64,000 nt of DNA from Aurantiacibacter poecillastricola (GCF_030730945.1 NZ_JAVAMS010000001.1:1269992-1333991); one strand, 5' to 3'. Shown: positions 18,295 through 27,541, numbered from the stretch's first letter. A program made the numbers and translations. Notes: generated from the sequence alone by a model not told the origin.

Positions 18295-19770
18295 ATGATC
18301 GACCAATCCATACTGGTGCTGGATGAAGGCACCACCAGCACGCGCGCGATGCTGTTCGCGCAGGACGGTGCCCTTCGCGGCGTGGAGCAGAGGGCGCTCG
18401 AACAGCATTATCCGCGCTCGGGCTGGGTGGAGCACGATGCGGAGGAGATCTGGTCGAAAACACTGCACTGCGCCCGGGCCATGGTGGAGCAGGCGGGCGG
18501 AGCGGGGCGCATTGCCGCCATCGGCATCACCAACCAGCGCGAAACCGTCGTCGCATGGGACAAGGCGACCGGCGAACCGCTTTCCCGCGCGATCGTCTGG
18601 CAGGACCGGCGCACCGCCGATTTCTGCGCGCGGCTGAAGGAGGAGGGGCACGAGGCGGAAATCCGGGCGCGCACCGGGCTGCTGCTCGATCCCTATTTCT
18701 CCGGCACCAAGATGCGCTGGCTGCTGGAGCATGACGATGCTGTACTCGCCGCCGCCAAGGGTGGCCGGCTGGCGCTGGGCACGGTGGAAAGCTGGCTGGT
18801 GTGGAAGCTGACCGGCGGTGGCAGCCACATCACCGATGCCAGCAATGCCAGCCGCACGCTGCTGATGGGGCTCGACGCGTCGGGCTGGGACGAGGAATTG
18901 TGCGAGCTGTTCGGCGTGCCCGTCAACGCCTTGCCCGCGATAACCGATTGCGCCGGGGAACTGGCGTACACGCAGGAAGACCTGTTGGGCGGCCGCATCC
19001 CCATCTGCGGCATGGCAGGCGACCAGCAGGCCGCCACCATCGGGCAGGGGTGCCTGTCGCCCGGCGAGACCAAGGCGACCTACGGCACCGGCGCCTTCAT
19101 CCTCGCCAATACCGGCAGCGAGGTGCCCCATTCGGACAATCGCCTGCTCGGCACGGTGCTCACCCAGCTGGCGGGTGAGCGGACCTATGCCATCGAAGGG
19201 GCGGTGTTCGTGGCGGGAAGCCTCGTCAAATACCTTCGCGATACGCTCGGCCTGATCGACACGGCGGAGGAAACCGAGGCGCTTGCCCGCTCCATTCCCG
19301 ACAATGGCGGCGTGGTGGTGGTCCCGGCGCTTTCGGGCCTTGGTGCACCGCACTGGCGACCCGAGGCGAGGGCGATCATCTCCGGGCTGGGCTTCGATAC
19401 GGGCCGCGCGCATATCGCTCGTGCGTCGCTGGAGGCAATGGCGCACCAGACGCGCGATCTCGCCAGTGCCTTTGCCGCCGATGGCGCGCGCTGGACGAGC
19501 CTGCGGATCGATGGCGGGATGGCCTCGAACGACTGGATGGCGCAGGACATGGCAGATGTGCTGGGCCTGCCCGTCATACGCCCCGATTTCGTCGAGACCA
19601 CGGCGCTCGGCGCGGCCATGCTGGCGGCGGTGGGCTGCGGGTTGGAAGCGAATTTGAGCGAGGCAGCGGATACGATGATCGGCGAAGTGCGCCGTTTCGA
19701 GCCGCAGATGGATGCGGAGACGCGCAGGAAACGGCTGGAGAACTGGGCTGCCGCGGTCGCCCGGGTCTAG
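18295..19770 (+). CDS. glpK: glycerol kinase
   Basis: A 491-residue FGGY-family kinase that phosphorylates glycerol to sn-glycerol 3-phosphate. Visible signatures are DEGTTSTRA (10-18), SRAIVWQDRRT, YFSGTKMRWLL, the second-domain ATP site GDQQAATIGQGC with ATYGTGAF, and RIDGGMASNDWMAQ. The usual DQGTTSSR loop is DEGTTSTR here. AGAGAGGAA lies just before the ATG. Neither glpF nor glpD is adjacent, so this is an isolated glycerol gene. Confidence 0.95.
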   Translation: MIDQSILVLDEGTTSTRAMLFAQDGALRGVEQRALEQHYPRSGWVEHDAEEIWSKTLHCARAMVEQAGGAGRIAAIGITNQRETVVAWDKATGEPLSRAIVWQDRRTADFCARLKEEGHEAEIRARTGLLLDPYFSGTKMRWLLEHDDAVLAAAKGGRLALGTVESWLVWKLTGGGSHITDASNASRTLLMGLDASGWDEELCELFGVPVNALPAITDCAGELAYTQEDLLGGRIPICGMAGDQQAATIGQGCLSPGETKATYGTGAFILANTGSEVPHSDNRLLGTVLTQLAGERTYAIEGAVFVAGSLVKYLRDTLGLIDTAEETEALARSIPDNGGVVVVPALSGLGAPHWRPEARAIISGLGFDTGRAHIARASLEAMAHQTRDLASAFAADGARWTSLRIDGGMASNDWMAQDMADVLGLPVIRPDFVETTALGAAMLAAVGCGLEANLSEAADTMIGEVRRFEPQMDAETRRKRLENWAAAVARV

Positions 19771-19776
19771 GCGCGG

Positions 19777-20238
19777 CTAGCGGGCGACGGCCTGTCCCAA
19801 CCGTTCGCGCAGGTGATCGAATGCGACCGGTTCAACCCTGATCATGCTGCGCGAGGCAGGATCGACCCTCTCGAGGCGCCTGTAAAAGGCGATCGTCCGC
19901 TCGGCGATTTCGGCCACGGCCGCGGGCAGGAGCGCAAGGTCGTCATCGTCACCTGCGGGCGGGGAAGTGGGCAGGGTGCCATGCTGGCGCAGCTGGAACT
20001 CGGTCAGCTCGCCCGCCAGGAAGGCGCGCTGGTTGAGCAACCACGCGATGGCATGCATCATCCGCGTGGTGGTGCGCAGCGCTTCCTGACGAAGGGCAGC
20101 GCGCGCCGCCCGGCCGGGTTCTCCTGCACTTGCCAGCAGGACGCTCTCGTCGAAAACGTCGCGGGCTTCCTCCGACAGGGAAAGCGCCTCTTCATAGAGG
20201 TTTTCCACGAGGAGAGGATGGAGGTTGATCGGCTTCAT
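19777..20238 (-). CDS. DUF1465 family protein, RcdA-like CtrA-degradation adaptor
   Basis: A 153-residue, mostly helical protein of the DUF1465 family. The family includes Caulobacter RcdA, an adaptor that helps ClpXP degrade the cell-cycle regulator CtrA. Characteristic parts are FDESVLLASAGEPGR near the N terminus, RMMHAIAWLLNQRAF and FYRRLERVDPASRSM near the C terminus. AAAGGA precedes the ATG. A 27-base near-palindrome lies about 115 bases upstream. The RcdA assignment rests on family membership and has not been checked by alignment. Confidence 0.85.
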   Translation of the reverse strand: MKPINLHPLLVENLYEEALSLSEEARDVFDESVLLASAGEPGRAARAALRQEALRTTTRMMHAIAWLLNQRAFLAGELTEFQLRQHGTLPTSPPAGDDDDLALLPAAVAEIAERTIAFYRRLERVDPASRSMIRVEPVAFDHLRERLGQAVAR

Positions 20239-20350
20239 GCGTGTTATCGTCCTTTCCGCAAGAAGGTCGACCGGAAATATTTCCCCGAGCCCTTCGCACT
20301 TGCAACATCTGCTTCGTTACTGCGACTAACAAATGATATACGTAGTCACG

Positions 20351-20377
20351 CGTAGTTTCCGCATATGCGAAACTACG
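20351..20377. repeat. 27-base near-perfect inverted repeat
   Basis: CGTAGTTTC (20351-20359) is the reverse complement of GAAACTACG (20369-20377). Between them, after one unpaired C, is the self-complementary GCATATGC. The whole element is therefore palindromic apart from one base. A direct repeat of CGTAGT begins ten bases earlier. It lies in the 287-base gap between the DUF1465 gene and a YdcH-type gene, both leftward. An operator is the best guess; no T-run supports a terminator. Confidence 0.5.
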
Positions 20378-20525
20378 GGTTCCAAAAAGGCCCGTTTCTC
20401 GTCTTTTTCTCCAGCTGTCCCGTCCCAGAACGCTTCATGGAAGTGCTCCATACGCCTTTTCATGCCCGGTGCGTGCGAACGCATCCGGCGAGCCACCCCC
20501 TCGGTGTGCGAGTCGCGGGGCGGGA

Positions 20526-20723
20526 TCAGGCTATGATATCGGGTGTAAGATAGTCCTCGATCTGGGCGATCTGGTCGCGCAGGCGCAGCTTGCGCTTCTT
20601 CAGCCGGGCGACCTGCAGCAGGTTGGGGCCATCGGCCTGCACCAGAGCCTCTATCGCGATATCGAGATCGCGGTGCTCCACCTTCAGCGAAGCGAGGCGC
20701 TTGCGCATTTCATCTTCGGTCAT
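20526..20723 (-). CDS. YdcH-type (DUF465) micro-protein
   Basis: A 65-residue protein forming a helical hairpin: MTEDEMRKRLASLKVEHRDL, then an ARLKKRKLRLRDQI helix. This is the DUF465/YdcH pattern, small basic coiled-coil proteins of unknown function common in proteobacteria. The ATG at 20723 was chosen because the family starts here; the open frame upstream is unrelated. A second YdcH-type gene is divergent from it, 216 bases away. Confidence 0.82.
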   Translation of the reverse strand: MTEDEMRKRLASLKVEHRDLDIAIEALVQADGPNLLQVARLKKRKLRLRDQIAQIEDYLTPDIIA

Positions 20724-20895
20724 CCCGGCCCTCGCGCCCTCTCTCTTTTTTTCCTTCCGGCGAAGCGAGGTCTGCCCGGGGCAGGCCGTCGCCAACGCGT
20801 TTGGAGAATTATGACTATTATGGTTTGATGACAACTGCGCGGCGAGCCCCCTCTCGCGAGTCGCAGGGTAGCCTGCCGCGCCAGCGTCACCACGC

Positions 20896-20917
20896 GGGCC
20901 GGGCCATTATCCGGCCC
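20896..20917 (+). other. GC-rich hairpin in the leader of the second YdcH-type gene
   Basis: GGGCCGG (20896-20902) pairs perfectly with CCGGCCC (20911-20917) around the loop GCCATTAT. The hairpin ends eight bases before the AAGGAG ribosome site of the 51-residue gene, so it would sit in the 5' leader and could influence translation or mark the end of an upstream transcript. Confidence 0.4.
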
Positions 20918-20939
20918 TTACTGTCAAGGAGACTGCCTC

Positions 20940-21095
20940 ATGGAAACTTCGCACGCTCAGGCCCTTCAGCTCAAGCACGAGGGGATCGACCGACGACTGC
21001 GCGACGAACTCAACCGACCGGCTCCCGACAGTGCGAAAATCCAGGCTCTCAAGAAACAGAAACTGCGCCTCAAGGAAGAGATCGCGCTGCATTGA
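20940..21095 (+). CDS. second YdcH-type (DUF465) micro-protein
   Basis: A 51-residue protein beginning METSHAQALQLKHEGID with a C-terminal helix KIQALKKQKLRLKEEI that matches the KKxKLRLxDxI core of DUF465/YdcH proteins. Its ATG is preceded by AAGGAG at eight bases, a strong ribosome site. It is shorter than most short-gene cut-offs. A strong hairpin follows the stop by six bases, and ptsP begins 74 bases later. Confidence 0.8.
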   Translation: METSHAQALQLKHEGIDRRLRDELNRPAPDSAKIQALKKQKLRLKEEIALH

Positions 21096-21101
21096 TGCAC
21101 G

Positions 21102-21134
21102 AAATTCCCGGCCTTTCCCTGAGGCCGGGAATTT
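21102..21134 (+). terminator. strong hairpin after the YdcH-type gene
   Basis: AAATTCCCGGCCT (21102-21114) and AGGCCGGGAATTT (21122-21134) form a perfect 13-pair stem with a seven-base loop, six bases after the stop codon. The A/T ends supply A on the left and T on the right arm, as in intrinsic terminators. It separates this gene from ptsP. Confidence 0.75.
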
Positions 21135-21169
21135 GCATTTGTACCAATCTGCTATAGGCGAGTGGACTG

Positions 21170-23440
21170 ATGACCGCCGCCGCCTCTGCCAGACAGATCC
21201 TTACCAGCCTGCATGAGATCATGGCATCGCGCACCCATGCGCAGGCCAAGCTCAACCAGGTGGTGGAGACTATCGGCGAATCGCTCAATAGCGAGGTGTG
21301 CTCGATCTACCTCCTGCGGGAGGGAATGCTGGAACTGTTCGCCACGCGCGGGCTGAACCAGGCGGCCGTCCACGTTACCCGCTTGGGCGTGGGCGAGGGT
21401 CTGACCGGCACCATCGCCCGCAATATCGAGACGCTGAACCTCGCCGAGGCGGCCACGCATCCCGAATTCCAGTACCGCAGCGAGACGGGGGAAGAAAAAT
21501 TTCACTCCTTCGCCGGCGTGCCCATCGTGCGGCGCGAACGCTCCATCGGCGTGCTGACCGTGCAGCATGTCGAGCCGCGCAAGTATGAAGAGGTGGAGAT
21601 CGAGGCGCTGCAGACCACGGCGATGGTGCTGGCGGAGCTCATCAACAATGCCGGCCTCGTCGATGCCGAGGAACTGGATCGCCTGCCCGAGGCGCATTCG
21701 GGGCAGGAAGTCATCACCGGGCTGAAACTCGTGAAGGGCCTCGCCATCGGCAAAGCGGTGTTCCACCAGCCCCGCGTCACCATCGAGCAGACCGTGGCCG
21801 AGGATATCGAGGCGGAGCGCCAGCGCGTCTATCTCGCTTTCGACCGAATGCGCGAACAGATCGACAACATGGCGAGCCAGGCCGAATTCGGCGTGGACGG
21901 CGAACACGCGCAGGTGCTCGAGACCTACAAGATGTTCGCCTATGACGAAGGCTGGTCGCGCCGCATCAACGAGGCGATCGATTCCGGCCTGACGGCGGAA
22001 GCCGCCATCGAGCGCGTGCAGCAACGCACCCGCATGCGCATGCGCGAGATCCAGGACCCGTTGCTGCAGGACCGGATGCACGACCTGGAAGATCTCGCCA
22101 ACCGCCTGATCCGCATCGTGTCCGGCCAGCTCGGCACGGCGGCGCAGAAGGGGCTGGCCGAGGATTCCATCCTGGTAGCCAAGAACCTCGGGCCCGCCGA
22201 ACTCCTCGAATACGACAAGCGCCGCCTGAAGGGCGTGGTGCTGGAGCAGGGCTCGCTCACCGCACACGTGGTGATCGTTGCGCGCGCCATGGGCATTCCG
22301 GTCATCGGCCGCGTCGCCAATGTCCGTGGCAAGCTGCGCGAGGGGGACGAGGTGCTGGTGGACGGCGATGCCGGCAAGGTCACCGTTCGCCCGTCGCACG
22401 GCGTGCTGAACGCTTTCGAGGCGCGCTTCGCCCGCAGCCGCGAGAAGAAGGCCGCCTACGCCAAGCTGCGCGATGTCGAGCCTTTCACCCGCGATGGCGA
22501 GCGGATCGTGGTGATGATGAATGCCGGCCTGCGCGACGATGTCGGCATGCTGGCCATGACCGGCGCGGACGGCATCGGCCTTTACCGTACAGAGTTCCAG
22601 TTCCTCGTCTCTGCCGCCCTTCCCCAGCGAGAGCGGCAGGCGCGGCTCTATCGCGACGTGCTGGATGCGGCGAAGGACAAGCCGGTGATCTTCCGCACGG
22701 TGGATATCGGCGGCGACAAGTCGCTCCCCTACATCACCAGCGAGGTCTCGAAGGAAGACGAGAACCCGGCGATGGGCTGGCGCGCCCTGCGGCTGGCGCT
22801 GGAGCGCGAGGGCCTGATGAAATCCCAGGCCCGCGCGCTGCTGGAAGGCGCTGCCGGACGCGAGCTCAACGTGATGTTCCCCATGGTTTCCGAACCGTGG
22901 GAGTTCGACGCTGCGAAAGAGGTGTTCGACAACCAGCTCGCCTATCTCAAGGGGCAGAAGCACAAGCTGCCCAGCTCCATCAATTACGGCGTGATGCTGG
23001 AAGTGCCCTCGCTGGCGGAGACGCTGGACCTGCTGCTGCCGCGCCTGTCCTTCGTATCCATTGGCACGAACGACCTCACCCAGTTCCTCTTCGCCGCCGA
23101 CCGCGCCAACCCGGTCCTAGCGGAACGGTACGACTGGCTGAGCCCCGCGATTCTACGCTTCCTGCGCCGCGTGGTGCTGAGCTGTACCGGTCGGACGGTG
23201 AAGCTGGGCGTATGTGGCGAAATGGGCGGCCGGCGGCTCGAGGCGCTGGCGCTGCTGGGCCTTGGCATCCGCCGCCTGTCGATCACGCCTGCCGCGGTCG
23301 GGCAGATCAAGGAGCTTGTCCGCCGGGTGGACACGCGCGAAATCGGCCAGGCGATGCAGGGCTGGCTCGCCAATCCCCCGCAGGACATGCGCGCCGAACT
23401 GCAGGCCTGGGCCGCCGCCCGCGACATCGAAGTCGAATAA
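21170..23440 (+). CDS. ptsP: phosphoenolpyruvate-protein phosphotransferase PtsP (EI-Ntr)
   Basis: A 756-residue enzyme I of the nitrogen PTS. An N-terminal GAF domain (about 20-165) is followed by the PEP-utilising N domain (180-300), the phosphohistidine loop GSLTAHVVIVAR with His366 and the C-terminal PEP-binding barrel with RTVDIGGDKSLPY, GYGVM-like NYGVMLEVPS, SIGTNDLTQFLFA and GVCGEMG (active Cys). It takes phosphate from PEP to NPr, feeding EIIA-Ntr signalling. No sugar permease is adjacent, which fits a regulatory role in nitrogen, potassium or carbon balance. Confidence 0.95.
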   Translation: MTAAASARQILTSLHEIMASRTHAQAKLNQVVETIGESLNSEVCSIYLLREGMLELFATRGLNQAAVHVTRLGVGEGLTGTIARNIETLNLAEAATHPEFQYRSETGEEKFHSFAGVPIVRRERSIGVLTVQHVEPRKYEEVEIEALQTTAMVLAELINNAGLVDAEELDRLPEAHSGQEVITGLKLVKGLAIGKAVFHQPRVTIEQTVAEDIEAERQRVYLAFDRMREQIDNMASQAEFGVDGEHAQVLETYKMFAYDEGWSRRINEAIDSGLTAEAAIERVQQRTRMRMREIQDPLLQDRMHDLEDLANRLIRIVSGQLGTAAQKGLAEDSILVAKNLGPAELLEYDKRRLKGVVLEQGSLTAHVVIVARAMGIPVIGRVANVRGKLREGDEVLVDGDAGKVTVRPSHGVLNAFEARFARSREKKAAYAKLRDVEPFTRDGERIVVMMNAGLRDDVGMLAMTGADGIGLYRTEFQFLVSAALPQRERQARLYRDVLDAAKDKPVIFRTVDIGGDKSLPYITSEVSKEDENPAMGWRALRLALEREGLMKSQARALLEGAAGRELNVMFPMVSEPWEFDAAKEVFDNQLAYLKGQKHKLPSSINYGVMLEVPSLAETLDLLLPRLSFVSIGTNDLTQFLFAADRANPVLAERYDWLSPAILRFLRRVVLSCTGRTVKLGVCGEMGGRRLEALALLGLGIRRLSITPAAVGQIKELVRRVDTREIGQAMQGWLANPPQDMRAELQAWAAARDIEVE

Positions 23441-23545
23441 CATCGTGCAAGCCGCCGAAATGCTTGACTTGTACGGCTGCGGGCGATTGGTGTGGCGACA
23501 ACGGGTTCTCACAACAACCCAGCAAACCAGCGTGCTGGAGCGGTC

Positions 23546-24697
23546 ATGACCGATAACGAAGACGATTTTGCGCAAGACGAGATGAACGAGCCGGTTCACA
23601 AGAGCTCGGGCGACCGCCTGCGCGCCGCGCGCGAGCGCAAGGGACTGACGCTGGACCAGGTCGCCTCCGAGACCCGCATTGCCCGCCGTCACCTGCAGAG
23701 CATCGAGGAAACCGACTTCGATTCGTTGCCGGGCCGAACCTACGCAGTGGGTTTCGCCCGCACCTATGCCAAGACGGTCGGTCTCGACCAGAACGAGATC
23801 GTCAGCCAGGTGCGCGACGAGATGGATGTCGGCCCCGTAAGCGAGCGATATGGTGCACTGGGCCGGGGGCATGAGCGCGATTCCTTCGAGCCGGGCGACC
23901 CCTCGCGCGCGCCGGGCGGAAAGCTGCTGTATTTCTCGATCTTCGCCGTGATCGTGCTGCTGGCGGGTATCTTCTTCGCCGCCCGCGCATTGTTTTCTCC
24001 CGCGGCTGAAATGCCGTCCCTCGTGGAGCAGGAGGAGCGCGAGCAGGCCGCCGCCATCGCCGCACGGCAGGAGCGGCAGGAAGTCCTGCAGCAGGAAGCA
24101 GCGGCAGAGCCTAGCGGCGAGGTCGTCTTCACCGCCGAGGGCGAGACCTGGGTACGCTTCTACGACGCCGACGGCACCGTGCTGCGCGAGGGCACGCTGA
24201 CCGAAGGCGACAGCTTTACCATTCCCGCCGATGCGCAGGATCCGCAGCTGATCACCGGCCGCCCGGACCGTCTTGCCATTACCATCGGCGGCCGCTCCGT
24301 GCGCAAGCTCTCGACCGAGGTCGAGACCGTGCAGGACGTGCCGGTCTCCGCCGAAGCGCTGCTGGCGCGGGAGGGCGGCGTGGCGACGATCGGCTTCGGG
24401 CTCGGCACTCCCGCGCCGGACGCGCCGGAGACTGTCTCTGCCAGCACGCAAGATGCGGCACCATCGCCCGCGCCGCGTCCTGCGCAAACCACCGCTTCCG
24501 CGCCTTCGCCGACCCCTACCCCGACTGCAATGACTTCAGCCCGGCGAACCTCCGCCCCGGTACCCTCGCCCACGCCGTTCACCTCGATGAGCCCAAGGGC
24601 GAGTGCGACGCCTTCGCCAGGGCCCGCCGCCACCGCTCCGCCGCGCGCTCAACCGGCGGAGCCGGCAGATGACGGCGCCGCGCCGGAGCCGCAGTGA
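23546..24697 (+). CDS. RodZ-like helix-turn-helix membrane protein
   Basis: A 383-residue bitopic protein. An N-terminal RodZ-type helix-turn-helix (about 22-90, GDRLRAARERKGLTLDQVA) is followed by a linker, one transmembrane helix at about 127-149 (LLYFSIFAVIVLLAGIFF), and a periplasmic DUF4115-like domain (TAEGETWVRFYDADG, GDSFTIPADAQDP, LAITIGGRSV). The tail is a long Pro/Thr/Ala-rich region. RodZ links MreB to the cell-wall machinery. The ATG at 23546 follows GGAG; the frame opens 54 bases earlier. CpoB-like and tilS genes lie downstream. Confidence 0.85.
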   Translation: MTDNEDDFAQDEMNEPVHKSSGDRLRAARERKGLTLDQVASETRIARRHLQSIEETDFDSLPGRTYAVGFARTYAKTVGLDQNEIVSQVRDEMDVGPVSERYGALGRGHERDSFEPGDPSRAPGGKLLYFSIFAVIVLLAGIFFAARALFSPAAEMPSLVEQEEREQAAAIAARQERQEVLQQEAAAEPSGEVVFTAEGETWVRFYDADGTVLREGTLTEGDSFTIPADAQDPQLITGRPDRLAITIGGRSVRKLSTEVETVQDVPVSAEALLAREGGVATIGFGLGTPAPDAPETVSASTQDAAPSPAPRPAQTTASAPSPTPTPTAMTSARRTSAPVPSPTPFTSMSPRASATPSPGPAATAPPRAQPAEPADDGAAPEPQ

Positions 24698-24844
24698 TCG
24701 CCAGGCATGAGGTTTCTCCGGGGTCCCCACGGGGGAAATCGGCGCTCTTGCCGCTTTCAAGCGCGCGTTAATCGTCTATCTCGGTTCCGCCTGCCATGGT
24801 GGGGCCGATCGCCACTGCCAGGTTTTTGAGGAGTATGTGAGGCA

Positions 24845-25819
24845 ATGCTTGCAAGGTCGAAGTCGCCAACAGCCATGACCCGCGCTGCCATCTGCGCCGG
24901 GCTGGTCGCCATCGCGGTGCCCGCCCCCGTCAGGGCGCAGTCGCAGCAGCGGCTGGAGCGGATCGAAGCCCAGATCAACGCCCTCCAGCGCGCGGTATTC
25001 CCGGGCGGGGACGACCGTTTCTTCGAGCCCGAAATCACTCCGCAGAGCAGCCCTTCGCAGCCCAGCACGCCGCAGGTTTCCACCTCGGCTTTGACCGATG
25101 TTCTGGCTCGCCTCGATGCCATCGAGACGCAGCTTGCCCGCCTGACGGCTGCGACCGAGGTGAACGAGAACGCGCTGGCCGCGGTCGAGATGCGCCTCGA
25201 CACGCTGGAAGGGCAGGGCACCGTTCGCAGCGGCAGCACTGCGAGCAATTCCGGCCCGTCCGGCGTGATCCCTATACCCGATGACGACGAACCGCTTGGA
25301 TTCGCGGAGGAAGACGAAGAGCGCGAACTTCCTGCAACGACCGAGACCACAGCCGGCAATTCGGCGCAGAGCGGCCCCTCGCCTGCGCGGCTGGAAGCGG
25401 TGCAGGCCATCGCGAAGCCCGCCACGGGCGATGCGGGCGACGATGAGTATGTCTACGGCTTCCGCCTGTGGGATGCGGGCTTCTACCCCGAGGCGCAGCA
25501 GCAGCTCTCGCTGTTCGTTGAGCGTTATCCCGATCACTGGCGCACCACCTATGGCCGCAACCTTTTGGGCCGCGCCTTCCTCGACGCAGGCAATGCCCGC
25601 GCCGCAGCGACGCATTTCTTCGACAACTACCAGGACGACAGCACTGCCGCCCGCGCGCCGGACAGCCTGCTCTATCTTGCCGAAAGCATGATCGAGCTGG
25701 GCGACACGCGCCGTGCCTGCATCGCCATCGCCGAATTCGGCGACACCTATCCGGCACTCGCGACCGGGCGTCTCGCCGATCAGTATGGCAGCCTGAGTGG
25801 CCGGGTCGACTGCGAGTAA
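24845..25819 (+). CDS. CpoB/YbgF-like periplasmic TPR protein
   Basis: A 324-residue exported protein with a signal peptide ending near PVRAQ, a short coiled-coil segment (QRLERIEAQINALQRAV), a second helix (RLDAIETQLARLTAAT), a disordered acidic linker and C-terminal tetratricopeptide repeats (YVYGFRLWDAGFYPEAQQQL, YPDHWRTTYGRNLLGRAF). This is the layout of CpoB/YbgF, which coordinates peptidoglycan synthesis with outer-membrane constriction through Tol-Pal. The tol-pal genes are not adjacent. Its 3' end overlaps the tilS start by 23 bases. Confidence 0.85.
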   Translation: MLARSKSPTAMTRAAICAGLVAIAVPAPVRAQSQQRLERIEAQINALQRAVFPGGDDRFFEPEITPQSSPSQPSTPQVSTSALTDVLARLDAIETQLARLTAATEVNENALAAVEMRLDTLEGQGTVRSGSTASNSGPSGVIPIPDDDEPLGFAEEDEERELPATTETTAGNSAQSGPSPARLEAVQAIAKPATGDAGDDEYVYGFRLWDAGFYPEAQQQLSLFVERYPDHWRTTYGRNLLGRAFLDAGNARAAATHFFDNYQDDSTAARAPDSLLYLAESMIELGDTRRACIAIAEFGDTYPALATGRLADQYGSLSGRVDCE

Positions 25820-26750
25820 GGACGAGTTGGCCGCGCGCTTTACGGAAGCGCTCGGCCGGCTGAACCCGTCCGGCGGGACAATCGGCCTCGCGGTAAGTGG
25901 CGGCCCGGACTCGATGGCCATGCTGGTGCTGGCCTGCGAGGCGATCCCCGGCCGCTTCGAGGTCGCGACTGTCGATCATGGCCTGCGCCCCGAAGCGATA
26001 GACGAATGCGCGCTGGTAAAGGCCGCCTGCGAGAAGCGGGGCGTGCCGTGCGAAGTGCTTCGCGTCGAGCTGGAGGACGGAAATGTGCAGGCAAGAGCGC
26101 GGCAGGCGCGGTATGCAGCTCTGGGCGAATGGGCGGAGCGTCGGGGGCTGACCGCCGTCGCCACCGCGCACCACATGGACGACCAGGCCGAAACGCTGCT
26201 GATGCGCCTTAATCGGGGCAGCGGCGTTGCCGGTCTTGCGGGCGTGCGGGAGAAAGTTTCGCTTCCCGGTGGCCAAGTCCCGCTCATCCGTCCGCTGCTG
26301 CGCTTTCGCCGCGCGGAACTCGAGGCATTGACCGGCGATGTTTCCGTCGCGCAGGACCCGAGCAACGCCGATCCCCGCTACGACCGCGTGCGAATGCGCA
26401 AGGCGCTGGCGGATGCGAACTGGCTTGACACTCCCTCGGTCGCGCAGTCGGCGAGCAATCTTGCCGATGCCTACGAGGCGCTCGAAACCTATGCCGACAC
26501 GCTCTGGCTGGAAATGGTGCGCAGTTCAGGCGATGGCTTCGCGCTGTTTCCCGGACCGGCGCGCGAGATGAACCGTCGCCTGCTCGCCCGCATCATGGAA
26601 CATATGGGCGGCAAGCCGCGTGGCGGCGATGTGGCGAGCCTGCTGCGCAAGCTGGAAAGCGGCGAGGGCGGCAATGTCGCGGGCATCCTTGCCCGGGTGG
26701 AGGGCGACCACTGGATCCTCTCGCCCGAACCGCCCCGGCGGACTGGCTAA
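25797..26750 (+). CDS. tilS: tRNA(Ile)-lysidine synthase
   Basis: A 317-residue N-type ATP pyrophosphatase that converts the wobble C of tRNA-Ile(CAU) to lysidine. The P-loop SGGPDS is at residues 34-39 (AVSGGPDSMAML). The conserved TVDHGLRPEA, TAHHMDDQAETLLMRL and the PLL.FRRAELEAL segments are present. It lacks the long C-terminal domain of the E. coli protein, as is usual in alphaproteobacteria. The start is a GTG inside the 3' end of the cpoB-like gene, so the two are probably translationally coupled. Confidence 0.93.
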   Translation: MAGSTASKDELAARFTEALGRLNPSGGTIGLAVSGGPDSMAMLVLACEAIPGRFEVATVDHGLRPEAIDECALVKAACEKRGVPCEVLRVELEDGNVQARARQARYAALGEWAERRGLTAVATAHHMDDQAETLLMRLNRGSGVAGLAGVREKVSLPGGQVPLIRPLLRFRRAELEALTGDVSVAQDPSNADPRYDRVRMRKALADANWLDTPSVAQSASNLADAYEALETYADTLWLEMVRSSGDGFALFPGPAREMNRRLLARIMEHMGGKPRGGDVASLLRKLESGEGGNVAGILARVEGDHWILSPEPPRRTG

Positions 26751-27451
26751 CCCCCGGTATTCAGCGATCCGCCAACGCCGGTCATCACGCCGTCGGTTAC
26801 GATGACCACGTCGCCCACATCGGCGATTTCGAACAGGCGCGAAGCGAACTCGTCGGGCACGCCGATGCAGCCGTGACTGGCATAGCCGCGCTCCACCGTG
26901 GAGCCGCCGTGTACGGCTACCCCGTCCCATGTCAGCCGCAGTGTCCAGGGCATCGGCGCGTTGCCGTATTTCTCGGACACGTTGTGGCGCTCCTTGGTGA
27001 GGATCGGGAAGGTGCCGACAGGCGTGGGATGATCGGGCGTGCCGAGCAGGGCCGCCGCCGCGCCGATCTCGTAGCCGCCCTTGAATACGCTGATCACGCG
27101 GGCCTCCAGGTCCACCGTCATGACCAGCGGGCCATCGGGCACGCCCTCCTCATCCCAGTGCCACTCGCCGTAGCGTATCGGGCCCTTGATGGGCAGCACG
27201 CGCTTTATGACGAACGGATCCTCGGGATCGTAGGGCGGGGTTTCCTGCACCACCTCCTGCGTGACGAAAGTGACAGCATCACTGGCGGCGCTGTTCACCA
27301 CCTCGGTACTGCCGGAAAGAACGTCCTGCGCGGAAAGCCATTCTTCCACCTGGGCATGGGCGGCGGTGCCGCGCCCGAACAGCGCGGCGCTGCCGAGCAG
27401 AGCGACGATGGCGAGCGCAAGGCCCGCAGTCCATGTAATGCCCCTGTTCAT
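26747..27451 (-). CDS. L,D-transpeptidase (YkuD family)
   Basis: A 234-residue cell-envelope protein with an N-terminal signal anchor (TAGLALAIVALLGSAALF) and a YkuD domain. The catalytic signature is complete: HGG at 181-183 and SHGCI with His193 and Cys195. It probably makes 3-3 cross-links in peptidoglycan or attaches proteins to it. The ATG at 27451 gives a normal signal; an ATG at 27511 adds 20 residues that do not look like a leader. Its 3' end overlaps tilS by four bases, convergent. Confidence 0.9.
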   Translation of the reverse strand: MNRGITWTAGLALAIVALLGSAALFGRGTAAHAQVEEWLSAQDVLSGSTEVVNSAASDAVTFVTQEVVQETPPYDPEDPFVIKRVLPIKGPIRYGEWHWDEEGVPDGPLVMTVDLEARVISVFKGGYEIGAAAALLGTPDHPTPVGTFPILTKERHNVSEKYGNAPMPWTLRLTWDGVAVHGGSTVERGYASHGCIGVPDEFASRLFEIADVGDVVIVTDGVMTGVGGSLNTGG

Positions 27452-27541
27452 CGCCAGCGAACATGGGCGAAGACGCGCAAGATTGCCAGAGAGCGTGAGC
27501 CTTCGTCCCATTGCGAAACGACGCTGGTGAGCGATCCGGGC

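Noticed and set aside
16711..19446. A leftward 911-codon frame covering the DUF4230 gene
   Set aside because: Only the last 231 codons are coding; the rest is antisense to glpK and out of frame with the metallo-hydrolase gene.
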